Below are positions 38,381-50,420 of a stretch of DNA of 64,000 nt, in pieces. This stretch comes from Gymnogyps californianus. Lineage: Eukaryota; Chordata; Aves; Accipitriformes; Cathartidae. The position numbers and the translations under genes are program-made. Under the pieces are notes generated by a model. It worked only from the letters and a program-made list of their open reading frames with translations, ran no database searches and was not told the origin of the DNA. The DNA is taken from NCBI RefSeq assembly GCF_018139145.2, contig NC_059471.1, positions 208,463,494 to 208,527,493 of the forward strand, read 5' to 3'. Positions within the stretch are counted from its first letter, which is position 1. The number at the start of each line of letters is the position of its first letter.

Positions 38381-41300
38381 CAATATTAATCGGCATGGAT
38401 ACGCAGCAGTCTGAGTATATCAGCAGCCTGTTGCCAAGAGTTTATTACTATTATTTATATTTAAGTAGCATTTAAAGGGATTAAGCTCCTCCTGTACTAA
38501 GCACTTCAAACTCCAGTTCTGCCCTGGAGAGTTTATGATGTTAATGGATAGCACACATAAATGATGGGAGAGGAAACAGAGAAGTCAAGGTACTCGCTTA
38601 GCTCAAATCCACAGTGAGCAGAAGAGTTTATACATCTTTTGTCGTAATGCAGTTTCTTATCCAGTGGATGACGTTGCATCTAGAAGGCTGAAATCCTCCC
38701 AGAACACACTGAGAGTAGTATTGACTGTAATTAATCTCAGACAAAAAGGAGGTCATGGATTTGGTAGTGGACAAGTACTCCAGAATAAATGAGAACTTGA
38801 GATCAGGCAGACTTTAGGACTTATCACGGAATTTTGCCAGGACATAAGGTCTAATACTACCAGAAGCGTACAAAGTGCCATGAGACTTCCACACTTATAA
38901 ATGGATAGGGACATTGCTATGTTTTTAATGACATTATCAGAAATACAGCAAGTGTAATTTAACAGTAAAAATAATGTCTTTGTCACTTGTAGCTTACATA
39001 AAATTGTAAAAAATCTGAAATAATGTATCTAATTCTATTTTTAATTAAATAAAAAAGAATACAAAATAATGCAAATCAAAATAAGCAGTATGAACACATT
39101 TGAACAGTTCCTTAGCTGGGATCCATTTTGGTGGGAGCAATTTCATTTAACTGAAGAACATTGCAGCTCATAAACTTAAATTCACATTTTTTTAAATTGC
39201 TCTATCTTATCTTTCTTTAGCAAGATTGCTTTTTTGAATAAATAATAATCCAAGAATATTCAATGCCATATCATACATGATTTGCTGACAAATATATCAG
39301 AAAATATAGACCATCTCCTACTTTAGTCTATTACTTCCTCATTACTTTCACTTCCAGAATTTTACGATAAGTATAAATCTTGGTGATTCATACAGTTATG
39401 AATAAAAGCATTAAAGTTTATTAGCATTCAGGGTAGCATATTATTTTTTATTGTTGGTGGGAATCGGTACTTAAACTGAACATGTCATTAGGCATTTACC
39501 TTCTGAACAGTATTTGTCTGAAAGTGGCAGAATAAATAGGAAAAAACAGTGGTATATTTGAAACCTTGTAGAACACAAATTATCCTGTGTTTCCAAGTGT
39601 TCCCATCTAACTTTCACTAAAGGTGATTTCCCTTCACCTGAATATATGCCAGGGGGTCCTTCTAACAGGGAAGATACAGAGGGACCCCACTGAAGTCACA
39701 CAACCACGACAGTGTAAATCTGAGCTACGGCACAGAAGGGGCAGTCCCTCCGCTGCAAGGCTGCAGGAATGGAGGACACGTAAGTCCCCAAGCCCAGATT
39801 TTGGTCACAGGGCAAAAGGTGACTTGATCCTGCTTATTTGCTACAAACCCCACACATTTCTGCCATCTGTCCTTGCCATGGAGATCCTTTCCTCACCTTT
39901 CTGGGAGCATTCAGTACACCCAAGTAATAATTCTTGCAGTTCAGCACTGGCAATGCCATCCTCTTCTGATCACAGACACATTTTGACTCTCCAGTGTATC
40001 ATCTTGCCTCCTGTTGTACTCTTTGAGCTGACATGGGACTCAGGTCGCATTTTTCTGCACATTACTCAGCGGCCCCTTAGGGATTGCATCCCAGTGAGTT
40101 AAATGAAAACTGGACTATAAAGCGTTTCCTCCAGGAATTTAAGCTCTGGTCACATGTTTCATGTTATTAGTCAGCTCAAAACCCCTCCAAAAAATGGAAT
40201 GAATGGCAAATAAATGCGCTGAGGTTTTCTAACACTGTTATAGAAAATCAGTTTAAATATACACTTTATTTTCCCTTTGTTGTCTTTACACGTTTTGTCT
40301 GATAAAGAAACTCTAAGGAAGCCACATATAAGGGAATTTTATAAGGTAATGAGGACAATTAAGAATAAATTTCTTTAGTGCTGTATTTAAGCTTAAGAAA
40401 TAAAATGCATCAAGTGTATTTTAGTATTCCAGGCAAAGTCCATAGCAATAGCTATAACGTATCAACTGGTCTTTGGATCAGGTCATCAATGCCACAGTAA
40501 TTTCTGGTTTTAAATGGTGCTGCACCTCCCCTTCCACCAGTATCTTAGACAGGGCCTGATAAGGTGAATCTCAGTAGCTACTCCTGGCTGTAGTCCTTTA
40601 AGAAATACAGTCTTCAAGGGAAATTTTACCCGAGTTAGGTAACCATGAACAAGATGGTAGATGCTCAAGGTGACAGGTTAGACAGTATCTATCCTAATTT
40701 CCGAATACCACAGGAACCTGGATGAGCGCACAAGGCCTGTGAAAGCTGGCACCAAGAATTTCCACAGCTAAGGTAATCCTGCCCCTTTGAACGGCTGCAT
40801 CTCCTCTGTGCAGAGCACGAATGTCAAGTTCTCTAGAAATCCTAAAGGTGGAAAGTTCTCTTTACTGGTAGATCACTGATGATGGAGTTATTTTGCAAAA
40901 GAAGTATTGAAAAAAAAATAACAAATACAATGTTCCTGCTCATTAATAAATTGCAAAGTCTTTGCTTCTGCAATTAGGTCAGTACAGAACTCTGACTTTT
41001 GATTTAGAAGTCATTCTGGCAGGCAGTGAGAACAACTTTTCTGGGTGACTAAAAAATGAGAAACTGCCTGCTAAGTTCCATCTTGAATTACAGTGAGGGG
41101 GTGGATAACAATTCAGTCATTAGATTAGATATTTTAACAATTACACTAAATTTGGAAATGTCCTATTTCTCATCGTATTTCCAGAGATTCTGAATCACAA
41201 AATGCCTTCCCCCCCACAAGCCTCAAACAGAGAAAGCAGTTTACTACAAATTAAAATGAAATCTCCTTGCTAGCTGGAAAACAATCAAAACTAAGCAGGA

Positions 41301-44300
41301 TGGACTTAAAAAATGTGGAAAAAAAGTTTGCAGGTAGCCTTCTGGATCTGTCACAAACAGTATTTTCTTATTTTAACCCCACTGCTCACCTTACGATCCA
41401 TTTTTTAATAATTTCTAAATATTCAAGTGCCCCTAAAAAGGCATGACTTAAATTTCAAGGGAATGGTACAGCCCCATGAACCAAGACAAGCATACACTTT
41501 TTGAGGGGCTTTAGAAATAGAGGATTAACATTCAACAGGTTGCATCTCTAAAGCCCTTGCCTTCTTTTTGTGATTAGAAAACTGTTGCCAAAGCGAAATG
41601 ATGACAATACACTGGTATTATGATGAGTTTGGGATGTTATTATTCATTTAGGGCTTAAAAAGACCCACCTATGATCACTGGAAGTTCTGTGTTTAAAACC
41701 CCTCACTGAGAAGCTACTTATCTCCTGTTAATACACTCTCACTGTCCATCTCCTTGTCATGATCTCTTACTCCCCTGGCACCTCCTCCTACTGTTCCTTC
41801 CCAACCTGTTTGAAACAGCCAGTTTAGTTCAGGATATACAAATAACTTTGACGGAAAATAATAACAAAAAAAGCCTTGATGTCTGGAGATTTAAAGTTGC
41901 TGGTCAACTGGCAGCGACTAAACAAACTGTTGAGGTCAACAGGGATCAGTGAGAAATCTGCAATAGATTGTGTATTGATTAGGTGTAAACCATGTTTACC
42001 CTCCTTAGGCAAGCAGTTCAGAATCACTATATTGGGAAACAGCTACTAAGATACTAAACTGCACTGCAATTTAATGTGATTTAAGAATACTATCTAGCAC
42101 CACAGAAGTTGCTATAGAAACAAATATATTTTAATATTAATAATACAGTATGTGAGCTTAATCCGCTAGGTTATAAGAAATCCATGGAAACCTGGCAGTT
42201 CAGGGTTATCACTCTGTTGCATTCTTGTTTCAAAAGCACAGGGTTGTGCTTTATTTATTACCTTTAATTGTACAAGCTCTGTGGGACGTAGTCAAGCAGT
42301 TCTGATTTCATCTAGTAAGGAAATTGATGTTTCACACATGTGAAACAAAATCTTCTGGAATACAAATATCGTAGTGGTCAGTAAAATATTCACATTTTTT
42401 ACAAAGGAGAAAATAGAAATGGCAAATTTACAGCCAATAAGTGTATTTGGAAACACTGACTGATACATTAGAAGCAGATCAGTGCTACCGATGCAAATAC
42501 TTCCTTTTGTGGCTGGTTTGTGCTCAGTACGGAATATCAAAGGAGTTGCAATGGCTTAATTACTATGCTAACTAGGAAACTGTCCTCCTAACTGATTTCA
42601 GGAAAGCCTCTGCAACAAAAAAAGCTCTGGGTGAAGGTGGACCTGTTCAGATGGTCAGGATGAAGAACGATTTGCCATTTTTCGCTCCAGAGTACATTAT
42701 GCTTGGACACCACAGCTCTCTGTGCAGAACTGAGTTGTGGATACAGGAGACAGACAGCATAGGACAATGAATTCAGTAACTCTTTTGTTACAGAAGAGAC
42801 GGGGCTGAAGAAGCCTTTAGGGAGTGTTTGCTTTGCCTCAGCACACTCATTGGCCTGAAAATGGTTTATTTTTCTTGATAGCTTTAAAATATAAAATGAA
42901 TGCTAAAAAACAGATGTTAATACTGATTTACTTGCTTCTGCTGCTAAGTGTTTTACTTTCAGAATTCAATGTGGAGCTAATGAAACTTTTTAAAATGGAT
43001 CTGACCCTTTTTATCTTGTCCTAAAGTAATTTAATTTCTGGATGTGTCTGAAAATATATTTTTTTTAAAGTTATCTCAAACAAATGTTCACAGAAGATAT
43101 TTAACATACACAAGCTCTGAGTAACATTTTGAAGAGGTAGATGATGCAGAGTTGGTGAGAACTGGCATTTCTCTCTTCTGCAGACACATTGATACTATTT
43201 TGTACCAGTGGGTGAATGACAGTAGCTAACCTGGACAGAAACAGATGAAGACGGAACTATTGTAAAGCTTCTCCTTCCACTTCACTTTTCTTCTGCAGAG
43301 GCTTCACGTGGCACCACGCAAAATCATTTAGAAAATGTTCACTCTCCAATTTCCATCCTAGATTTTACAAAACCTTAAAAAATGCCTTTGGCAAGATTTT
43401 AAATGTAGTATCTCTATTTCCATATAAAAGTGGGGATATCACAGCAGCTTCAAGGAGAAAAAAATATATTTTCCTTCTGGAAACAATCCAGGAAAACAAA
43501 AGAACTCTGAGGCCCCTTAGCCCTCCTCCCGAAAAATTTTGATCAAAGCCTTTTAACCGGTCCTAGTGTAGTGCTACTCATATGAGAGAAAAACCAAAGA
43601 TCGGACCTTTGTGACTAGTAACTTGCCTTGGAATTGTTTCCCAGAACAAAAGCTCTGGAGTTCTAAAAGTTGAATACATCTTACCAACCACCTCCATATC
43701 ACAGAGCTCAGGATAACAGTAACCCTTTTGGACAAAACTGATTTTCAAGGCAAATTTTTAATTTTACCTCATGATGCTGCAGTGGTCAAATACAATTATG
43801 TATGCTCAGAATAATGCATGTTTCTCATGAGGATTAAAGTGCTCAGATGACAGGCAGTTTTTTATCTATTGCTAGTGATATTAAGAGCTGTGAAGACTCT
43901 AAAACATCCTTTATCCTGCAATAAAGTTGGTTCATAGAGTTAGTTATTTGAATAGATTCCTGTAAGACTTGTATCTTGTGAAACCCTCTTTCTCAACAAA
44001 AAATATGTAGGCTCAGTACAACCTAGACTGTGTAAATCTCAATAAATGCTAAACTAGAGATAGGAGAAGAGGGAAAAATACAAATAAATAACAGCTTGTA
44101 TTGTAAGATATTTGAATGCTTACTTCATAAAATCTACATCCTTACTTCATAAAACCTACATTCTATTGTCAAATGTCAGTGAAAATGCTCACCAGCGAAA
44201 AAGTTTTGAAGGCTGCATGACAGGAGGATACTCCTGTTTGTATGTTATCTGAAGAATTAACATCAGCAATATAAGCTATTAAGTAATACAAAGGGGCCAT

Positions 44301-45008
44301 GCAATACCTTCTCTTGCATCCATTGCATCTCAGGGAAAACAGAGCATAATCTCAATGAATCAGTAAAAATGATAACTGAAGTAATCAAGTGAAGACCTTA
44401 AAGATTTGAAATATGTAAACTTCATTAATACGAAGAGGATATGTGACGGTATACTGAGGTGAACTAGATTTCAAAGTTGGCTTGAAAAGCAGAATATGGT
44501 ATTTTTCTTTCTTGCTATAATAAATGAAACATTCTAATTATTAGATTGATAAAGTCTTGCTGATTTATTCAGTAATTGATCACAGACTGTTGGGATTATA
44601 CTAACCAACTAAAAGTGGGAACAAGTGTCAACAGGATGAAGCAACTCTCTGCCTTAAACTACTAAAAGAAGGGCCTTAAATTTGGATGGCATAAAGCTGA
44701 TAAGGTAAAATGGGACTAACTGTTTTCTTTTTTTATTTATTTATTTTTTTAAAATAGGAATACCTAATGTATAGATAGTTCTGGTTAGCAGATTAATTCC
44801 TTTCAGATATGTTTCAAAAATCAAAAGACAACCTGCAAAATTAATACTGAATTGCAGACAAATGTTACTCTAATTTCATCATCAAGTACTGATGACAAAT
44901 ACAGGTTCAACAGCACTTCAGCTGAATGTAGCTGGAATTTGATTAATCCTGTAGTCCCTACACTATCGGATGGTATGATTAAATTGTCAAACATTTATAA
45001 AACTAAAG

Positions 45009-45034
45009 GCACAGCTTACTTGACAGCTTACTTG
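45009..45034 (-). promoter_or_regulatory. PCLO: Tandem duplicated splice donor of the 137-bp PCLO exon
   Basis: On the minus strand CAAGTAAGCTGT occurs twice in succession, a 12-bp tandem duplication. Each copy contains the same strong donor CAA|GTAAGC, giving exon ends at 45032 or 45020. Both keep phase 0 with the next exon. Confidence 0.75.
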
Positions 45035-45168
45035 ATCTTGGTGTTGACTTGGTGGTCGAGAGTGGGACAACTTCTCTGGCAGCCTTCTGTCAAGGGCATG
45101 TCCATTCTCCAAACGAGACTCTCTGGGCTTGTCAAACCAATCTGTTTCTTCACGGCGGAGATGATAGG
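45032..45168 (-). CDS. PCLO: PCLO 137-bp linker exon before the PDZ domain
   Basis: The exon starts with CC after a TTTTCAAAG acceptor. It completes the split GCC (Ala) codon begun by the large exon and encodes [18 protein letters not shown] followed by a basic, Ser/Pro-containing linker ending SQHQDQ. The text matches the mammalian piccolo linker that precedes the PDZ domain. The length is 2 + 45 codons, so it leaves in phase 0. The donor is CAA|GTAAGC. An identical CAA|GTAAGC lies 12 bp further on, at 45020, and use of that site would add four residues (V-S-C-Q) without changing frame. Which donor is used cannot be told from the sequence; the bounds given use the first. The open frame runs on beyond both sites into intron. 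Confidence 0.92.
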
Positions 45169-48100
45169 CTTTGAAAACCAAGGACAGGTCAAATGTTCTG
45201 ATCCAGTGCTGGGCAAAGGGCAATAATGTGCATTGTGCAGAGCAAACATGCATAGTGGTTACTAGTTGGCCATGCAGCTAAAGCAAAGTTACAGGCGAGA
45301 CTTGAGACATTGAACTCAGGCATAATTTAGCTGTGATATAGCAAAGTGAGAAGATTCTGTTTATGTCAAAACTATGGATATTGAATACCAGAAGAAACCC
45401 ACTGCTGAGTGCTATAGCCATTTCCTTCCTTCTGGCAGCTCAGAAATACACTGCAGGTTTCACACATTTCTAAAATGTTTGATGAAAAATATTAGTCAAA
45501 TTAGTTACTTTGCACTAGGCTAAGGAAAAAAAAAAAAAAAAACAAACCCCAAAACAAAACCAAAAAACCCAACCCTCAAAACCCAACCTCCGTTAATCCT
45601 CAAACTTCTGAACTGAATATTGTTCAAAATATTTTGGAAATAATCTAGAACTACTTATAAGAAAATTGAGACTCCTTTATGTATCATCCCAAATCAAAGA
45701 AGATATGAAGCAACCTATACTCTTTGTAATTCTAAGCAGAAATATTGCAGGTCTTCTCATTTTGAATTCCATCCCCCAATTTTGTAGTATGAACCTTTGT
45801 GAGTGGAAAGTTAGCCAGAATGTTCTTTCTGCAATAATTCTACAAGACTAATGTTCTTATATTTGTAACAGTTTTAAACCTGTACAAAATCTATTGTGTT
45901 AGACACCCTTTTGGGATCGAATAACACTGTTTCATTGAAATCAGTTTTGCAAATACACATATTTATGCCTACTGACTATTGGGTCAACTGACATAGGTTT
46001 CACTCCACTGGGATCAGAATCATCTCCTATGTGTTTAATAATATTTCCACTGTACAACATACAGATTTTCATCTACGTTGCCCATCAGTGTAAACCACAA
46101 CAATGTGCAGCTAATTAGAATGTAATGAAAGTTTGAATTTTATGCTTTAATAAGCAAGATAAATTTGGAATTCAAAGAACGACAATATTTGTTTCAGCAA
46201 AACCACCAGAAATTGCAAACCTTAAATAAGGTCAGTTGTTGCTATAGTAACAAGAGTGGATGCAATTGTTCCATGACACAGAAGAGAATTTAAAATGAAA
46301 AATGGTAGTGTGCATAATCTTCTCTATTTCATTGTTAAAGTAAACATGATCTAGTTGGTTTAACAAATAATTGGAAAAAAATTTAATGGGAGAAAAAAAA
46401 AAAGTTGTGTTTTTTCATTATTGTTTTATTAAATTTCTCCAAAAAGAGGAGTAATACATATGCATGATTTTTGAAAAAATAGTATTTGCTATGTGGTAAA
46501 AACAACATCCTATATTATATTAGGCCTTTGGACAATTCTTAAACTTGGTTCAGATATTATGCAGTCCCTTCCTTCCTAACTGTGCACAAATTTCATCTAA
46601 TACAAAATGGTTTGAAAATATTATTTAGATCAGCATATATGAATTAAATAGAAACATTATTAAAGGTTGATGCTTGTCTGGCTAGTGATTAGTTATTGAT
46701 TAATTGCTCTCAATAAACCATTATGATCTAATACGCAAATCCTTCATGCTTTACACATTTATGCCAATTGACTAGTGCCTGCACGTAGCAGGCTGGTTCC
46801 TAACTCATCCTGACAGAACTCCTTACTGAAGCTTACATGAAGAACCTAATGCATTTTTCTGATCCCAGATACTAATGCTGACTATTGCAGTCGGTGTCAT
46901 TAGCTGAGCAGAAGAAAGGAGATTTTTTTTTCCTCCTGTCTCAGTTGAAATAACTTTTGCTGGATTTCTTCTTTTGAAAAGCTAGCACATATGTAGAAAC
47001 CCATACTGAAGTTCAGACCAGCCTACTTTTTTATCAAACTGTGATGAATGTGCGCATTTTACATGAAATTAAAAAAGTTATGTATGTTTGTGTATATAGA
47101 CACACACACGCCACACTCACACGTACATACGCACACAATTGGTTTTGGCTTGATAAGCTGGGATTTGTTTCAGCTGGAAACTTGAGAACAGCCAAAATGA
47201 ATCACTGACAGTCTGAGAGGATACATGTTTTTTTCTAAGACTAACAATATGCAGCCAGATGGTTCCACCTGTAAAAAAACTCCTGCTGGAGTCAATAAGG
47301 CCCCATGCTGTTAATCGCACAGAGTTTAACAAGGTGAGATTGAACTCCAGGCTGTGGAGTCCAAGAAACTTGATCAGAGAACTAAAAGTGATCACTCTAA
47401 ATCCCACAGATGAAAAATTACAAGGGGTCAGCTGTGCTGATGTCTTGATGTCTTCATATCTCAATTTTAAACTTCTAAACTCTATGGTAGAATTAACAAA
47501 TTAGCATATAAAAGAAAAAAAAAATCCTTTAGGTGAGAAAAGGTACATTTTATATCTTTTCAGCTGACCAGCAGGAACTATTTACATTCATAAAATTGAG
47601 TACTAGCTTTAGGATCCTCGAAAATTAGTATCTTCAACATACTTAATAGTTTGTGGAAACTGTGGCAGCTGTGGGGTTAATAAAGAGTTATTTGCTGGAT
47701 CAGAGTTTTCATGGTACTCGGAACCCTGAGAAAATACCAGGTGTTTCAAAAGCTCAAAATGCTATTTATTTTCATTGGGAGCCTCTGGATGTTGTGCTTT
47801 TTTGACACGAAAGCCATTTTTTTAACCTGCTCAAAGTTTGGAATCCTAGTGTAGGTACTACTTATGTGCTGAAGCATGGTTTTAAGATTTGTTACAGTAT
47901 GTAGGTGTACTTAGTGAAAAACAGAAGGTTTGGCCTCAAAGTCCTATTTGTAATCTCTTCTGGTATTTGTTATGGAATGTGACTTATAAAAAATGAACAG
48001 AAAGTGAAGTACACCTCAATCTGAACTGAAGAAAAACAATTTAAATTTAATACCTTGACTTACATTCATTTTTAAAAGTCTCTAAAGATGAAAATTCAAG

Positions 48101-50420
48101 CTTTAGCACAAGAAGAGTTTTCCTAAGATAATGCTTAAGACCGGTTTCTTTTAATGACATCTCATCAACACTCTGTAGCAATTGTTTATAAAGAAAAAGC
48201 AAAAGAAAACTGTGTTAAAAGGCTGGATGCAATGTGCCAGAATAGCTGTCCACTGTCAGGGCACTACAGAGGAAAGTGCAGTCCAGAGAAAAGAAGGCCA
48301 TAACTTCCTGAAGAACTGTAATTGCTTCTTTGGAACATTTTTAGTCTTACATCCCAATTATATGAATTATTTTCAATTCAAGTTACTTGCTATTAGACAG
48401 CATATCTGAAAATAATGTCATAAAGTGTTTTGATTTCCCAAGACTTTACATAAAATGGTGCAAAAATAAGCTATCTGTGAAGAAGCAAAAGCTTGATAGA
48501 AATTAGAAAAATATTGCTGAAAGAGGAAGCCCTGGTATTCAGGGACATATCAATCTAATAAGCAACATGTGAATTGAATTAGAATATTTCTGAAAGAGTG
48601 TAACTAATCAGAGACTGATTTAAAACCAAAATATGTTCAACCTAAAATGTAACATGTATGTATGCCTTGTACAAACATATAACAGAAACATAATGCACTG
48701 TAGTGCAGAAATATAATTTCCTATGACCTGTTTATATGAGGTAGAATAGCACCAAATAGGCTTTTTTTGGTCCAGTTTGGTTCTCCTTAGTTTTCAGGAG
48801 GAAAAGTCCTGTGTCTTTCACAATGTGACCCTAGAATGACCCTTAAAAGTCTCAAGTCGAGTTGAGACAAGATAACATCTACTTATTTAAGAAGAATGAT
48901 ATGAGTTGCAACTTGGGGAGTTCCTCTCAACTGCCTTCAGATTTAATTATAGGACTCTGTGTGCTAAGAATTTAAGAACACTGAAAACACTTAAACTTCT
49001 GATAAAAATCAAAAAAGCTGATGATCCTGAACTTCTCCTGAAACAGACTTCATAAGGGGGTTGTAAATATCTAAGAAATATGAAAAGAAACTTACAGAAC
49101 AAAACCCTTCAATATACTGTAGTATCAGGAAGGCAAATAGATCCAATTTTCTAATGCTTATGAAAGATTCAGCATATGTAAAAAAGCAATAATGCAATAA
49201 TGAACACTGAGTTTAATATAAACCTGAAAAATAAATGATACTACTTCATAATCATCCAAATGTGTCTTTTGAGACAATCATTGCCATTTACAGACAATAT
49301 AGCGCATGCAAAGTCTCTTTTATTGTGCAGTAAATACACATAAGAAAAAGTTAAGGGAGCGCATACACTTTTGAACATATTAATTTCATTTTCTTTCAAA
49401 CTGTCTTTATGATTTTTAAACAATTTAGAATATATTAAGTCTGAACTGACTCAAACAAAATTGATACATAATTTGCAATTATTTAGTACTCAACATCAGC
49501 TTTAACATTCTGCTGTACTTATTCAGAAGAAACATTTTAAATTGCACCATTTATAATACATCAGAAAGGTTCCTTTCATGAACCTAAGTGAGATAAACTC
49601 TTGTGCTTATTTGGCAGACATATTGTATGGGGTGCATATAAAACCAGCTATGCTGCATAATCCATCAATAGAAGTAAAATACTTTATGAAAGTTTATTGA
49701 AGGATGAGATTGTCTTGCACCATCCAAATGACAAATTATCTTACATCATCACAATTCTGAATGCACAGAAGTCCACATGACAGGATGCTTTCAACAACCA
49801 TATGTAGAACATTATTTTGCTATCACGTTAAGCTCTATATGGTTCTAACATACAATATGTACTTAATGAACATACTATTTCTATATCAACACAGATCTAA
49901 AGTGGTGCATCAGGAGATGGAATTATCAGTTCTTGAATACTATCATGAAATTTCATGCAAGTAAAATTACTAGAGTTTTTCAGAGATTTGGGAGATTACT
50001 TCCAAATCCCAACAAAAACTATTGCAAATAACTTCAATGATTCACAGTCACTGGAGAAGGCTCCACATAAAGACTGACGGTAGGGTCTGTATTGTACATG
50101 GAATATTCTACACAATACCATTAGAAAAGTAAATATCAACAAGTGAAAAGGAAAATGCACAAGCAAACCAAAAGGAAAGCAAATCAACAACAATATAGTG
50201 AGCATGCTAGAGTAGCTTAACACCATCCAGAAACTGCTGTTAGGGTAAAATAAAAAATATCAAATAAAACAAATCAAACCCCAAAGATGTAGATACACAG
50301 AAGATGCACCAAGGAACAGAAAAAAAACCAAGATTTTGAAGTATAACAAAAATTAGACACATGCATAGAAATGAGGATTTGCGTTGTGATAGTAAGATAC
50401 CAGTCTGAGGCCTAATTTAC
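45169..50420 (-). other. PCLO: PCLO intron between the large exon and the 137-bp exon
   Basis: A 5.3-kb AT-rich intron with GT at 50419-50420 and AG at 45169-45170 (minus strand). It contains an A-run followed by an A/C-rich tract at 45521-45592, a CA-like patch at about 47090-47136 and an A run near 47512. No mobile element or further exon is recognised. Confidence 0.8.
45521..45592. repeat. A-run and A/C-rich tract (G-rich on the PCLO strand)
   Basis: An uninterrupted run of about 18 A bases is followed by words such as CAAACCCC, CCAAAAAACCC, AACCCTC and AAAACCC. On the minus strand this reads as GGG-TTTT-type repeats with four runs of three or more G, which is compatible with a G-quadruplex although the last loop is long. 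Confidence 0.6.

Larger units (their letters stand above)
37023..45031 (-). other. PCLO: PCLO intron upstream of the 82-bp exon
   Basis: An 8.0-kb intron from the GT at 45030-45031 to the AG at 37023-37024 (minus strand). It holds a 400-bp solo LTR at 37260-37659 close to the acceptor and a GC-rich block at about 37990-38380. Between 39623 and 40102 there is a stop-free plus-strand stretch that opens with GTG and has no recognisable protein text. I see nothing else that can be supported in the remainder, which is AT-rich with short homopolymers. Confidence 0.8.

Noticed and set aside
37982..38383. Pair of opposing open frames of 136 and 133 codons in the GC-rich block
   Set aside because: They start with GTG and TTG, mirror each other and have no recognisable domain; the absence of stops follows from the GC content.
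44852..45226. Plus-strand frame of 124 codons across the 137-bp exon
   Set aside because: It lies antisense to a confirmed PCLO exon with correct splice sites; its openness reflects the coding sequence on the other strand.
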